Positions 63,256 through 64,000 of a stretch of 64,000 nucleotides of DNA are shown in pieces (position 1 is the first letter of the stretch; each line of letters begins with the position of its first letter). Below the pieces are notes generated by a model that did not search any database, was not told the DNA's origin, and was given only the letters and a program-made list of their open reading frames with translations. Origin of the DNA: Thermaerobacter marianensis DSM 12885. GTDB lineage: Bacteria > Bacillota > Sulfobacillia > Thermaerobacterales > Thermaerobacteraceae. The translations under genes and the position numbers were made by a program. The DNA lies in NCBI RefSeq assembly GCF_000184705.1, contig NC_014831.1, positions 2,356,001-2,420,000 of the forward strand. The letters run 5' to 3'.

Positions 63256-64000
63256 CTAGCGCAAACGGACCAGGATCCGGCCCCGCACCCGCCCGGCCAG
63301 GACGTCGTCGAAGGCGCCGGGCAGGCCGGCCAGTTCGACCTCCCGGTAGACCAGATCCTCCAGCGCCTCCGGCCGCAGGTCGCCGGCCAGCCGCTGCCAG
63401 ATCCGCATCCGCAGCGGCATGGGGCAGTACACCGAATCGATCCCGAGCAGGCTCACGCCCCGCAAGATGAAGGGGAAGACCGTGGTGTGCAGGTGGCTGC
63501 CGCCCGTCAGGCCCACCGCCGCCACGGCCCCGCCATAACGGGTGGTGCGGAGGACGTGGGCCAGGGTATCGCCGCCCACGGCGTCGATGGCCGCCACCCA
63601 CTGCTGCTTCTCCAGGGGCTTGCCGCCCTTCACGGCCACTTCGTCCCGCGGGATGACCCGGCTCGCCCCCAGGCGCTCCAGATAGGGGGCGGCCTCCGGC
63701 TTGCCGGTACTGGCCACCACCTCGTAGCCCCGGCGGGCCAGGATGGCCACGGCGACGGAGCCCACGCCGCCCGAGGCGCCGGTGACCAGGACGGGCCCGC
63801 GGCCCGGCGCCAGGCCGTGTTCTTCCAGGCGGTGGAGGGCCAGGGCGGCGGTGAAGCCGGCGGTGCCCAGGATCATGGCCTCCCGGAGGTCGAGGCCCCG
63901 GGGCAGGGGGACGACCCAGTCGCCCGGTACCCGCGCGTACTCCGCATAGCCGCCGTAATGGCTGACGCCGAGCTCGTAGCCCGTCACCAGGACCGGATCC
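63256..64000 (-). CDS. YhdH/AcuI-type quinone oxidoreductase, 5' end beyond window
   Basis: About 248 residues visible, entering from the right edge. TGYELGVSHYGGYAEYARVPGDW, REAMILGTAGFTAALALHRLE, VTGASGGVGSVAVAILARRGYEV (NADPH Rossmann motif) and AVGLTGGSHLHTTVFPFILRGVSLLGIDS identify the YhdH/AcuI group of zinc-less MDR reductases; AcuI reduces acryloyl-CoA. The N-terminal part (about 80-90 residues) is missing only because the window ends. A propionate link with prpCDB is possible. Confidence 0.88.
   Translation of the reverse strand, partial: DPVLVTGYELGVSHYGGYAEYARVPGDWVVPLPRGLDLREAMILGTAGFTAALALHRLEEHGLAPGRGPVLVTGASGGVGSVAVAILARRGYEVVASTGKPEAAPYLERLGASRVIPRDEVAVKGGKPLEKQQWVAAIDAVGGDTLAHVLRTTRYGGAVAAVGLTGGSHLHTTVFPFILRGVSLLGIDSVYCPMPLRMRIWQRLAGDLRPEALEDLVYREVELAGLPGAFDDVLAGRVRGRILVRLR

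Noticed and set aside
60279-63470. A 1063-codon plus-strand open frame over acetoacetyl-CoA synthetase
   Set aside because: Shadow of the synthetase on the other strand; no domain seen.

Overview
The window is about 70% GC and reads like a chromosome segment of a thermophilic, very high-GC Firmicute of the Thermaerobacter type. This is inference, with no database search behind it. The grounds are GC-rich codon use, strong GGAGG-type ribosome sites, many GTG and TTG starts, four metabolite riboswitches followed in several cases by intrinsic terminators, a CIRCE-type operator, and Gly/Ala/Pro/Arg-rich insertions in conserved enzymes.

Layout. 1-602: 5' part of an integrase-type transposase and its IS end. 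0.75-14.3 kb: housekeeping and lipid genes (desaturase, FabK/nitronate monooxygenase-like protein, MidA-type methyltransferase, YyaL/DUF255 protein, thioesterase, MIP18-type protein, split transketolase), interrupted at 5.86-7.71 kb by a lone low-GC GmrSD-type restriction gene. 15.2-19.3 kb: metal ABC operon whose permease is fused to DtxR-like and FeoA-like domains. 19.4-23.3 kb: atypical Mur ligase and a LysO-type exporter. 23.5-27.0 kb: TPP-riboswitch-controlled thiDWME. 27.1-31.1 kb: an MFS transporter, a CapA-like lipoprotein and a frameshifted Fos-like gene. 31.3-37.9 kb: threonine synthase and a sugar-type ABC operon behind a sigma-A promoter carrying a CIRCE-like element. 37.9-41.4 kb: ribH and ribD behind an FMN riboswitch and a Rex/CRP-type palindrome, then tenA behind a second TPP riboswitch. 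41.6-45.7 kb: Yip1, small membrane protein and a MacAB-like exporter. 45.9-50.1 kb: 2-methylcitrate cycle genes prpC, prpD, prpB. 50.6-54.4 kb: secreted proteins around a decaying low-GC island that ends at a deleted IS3 remnant. 54.5-58.9 kb: class I ribonucleotide reductase with Chlamydia-like R2 residues, preceded by tandem NrdR boxes, a cobalamin riboswitch and a terminator. 59.1-64.0 kb: frameshifted HAD hydrolase, acetoacetyl-CoA synthetase, DUF1232 protein and the 3' part of a YhdH-like reductase.

The common theme is vitamin and cofactor economy. TPP controls salvage of thiazole and pyrimidine, FMN controls part of riboflavin synthesis, B12 probably represses the B12-independent reductase, and TPP-dependent transketolase lies nearby. 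Propionyl-CoA (prpCDB) and acetoacetate (acetoacetyl-CoA synthetase) use suggests growth on fatty acids or branched-chain carbon.

The most unusual genome-scale signal is an 11-bp motif, GGANGAACCSG. I found it 35 times on both strands, in several reading frames and between genes, but not in the low-GC islands.
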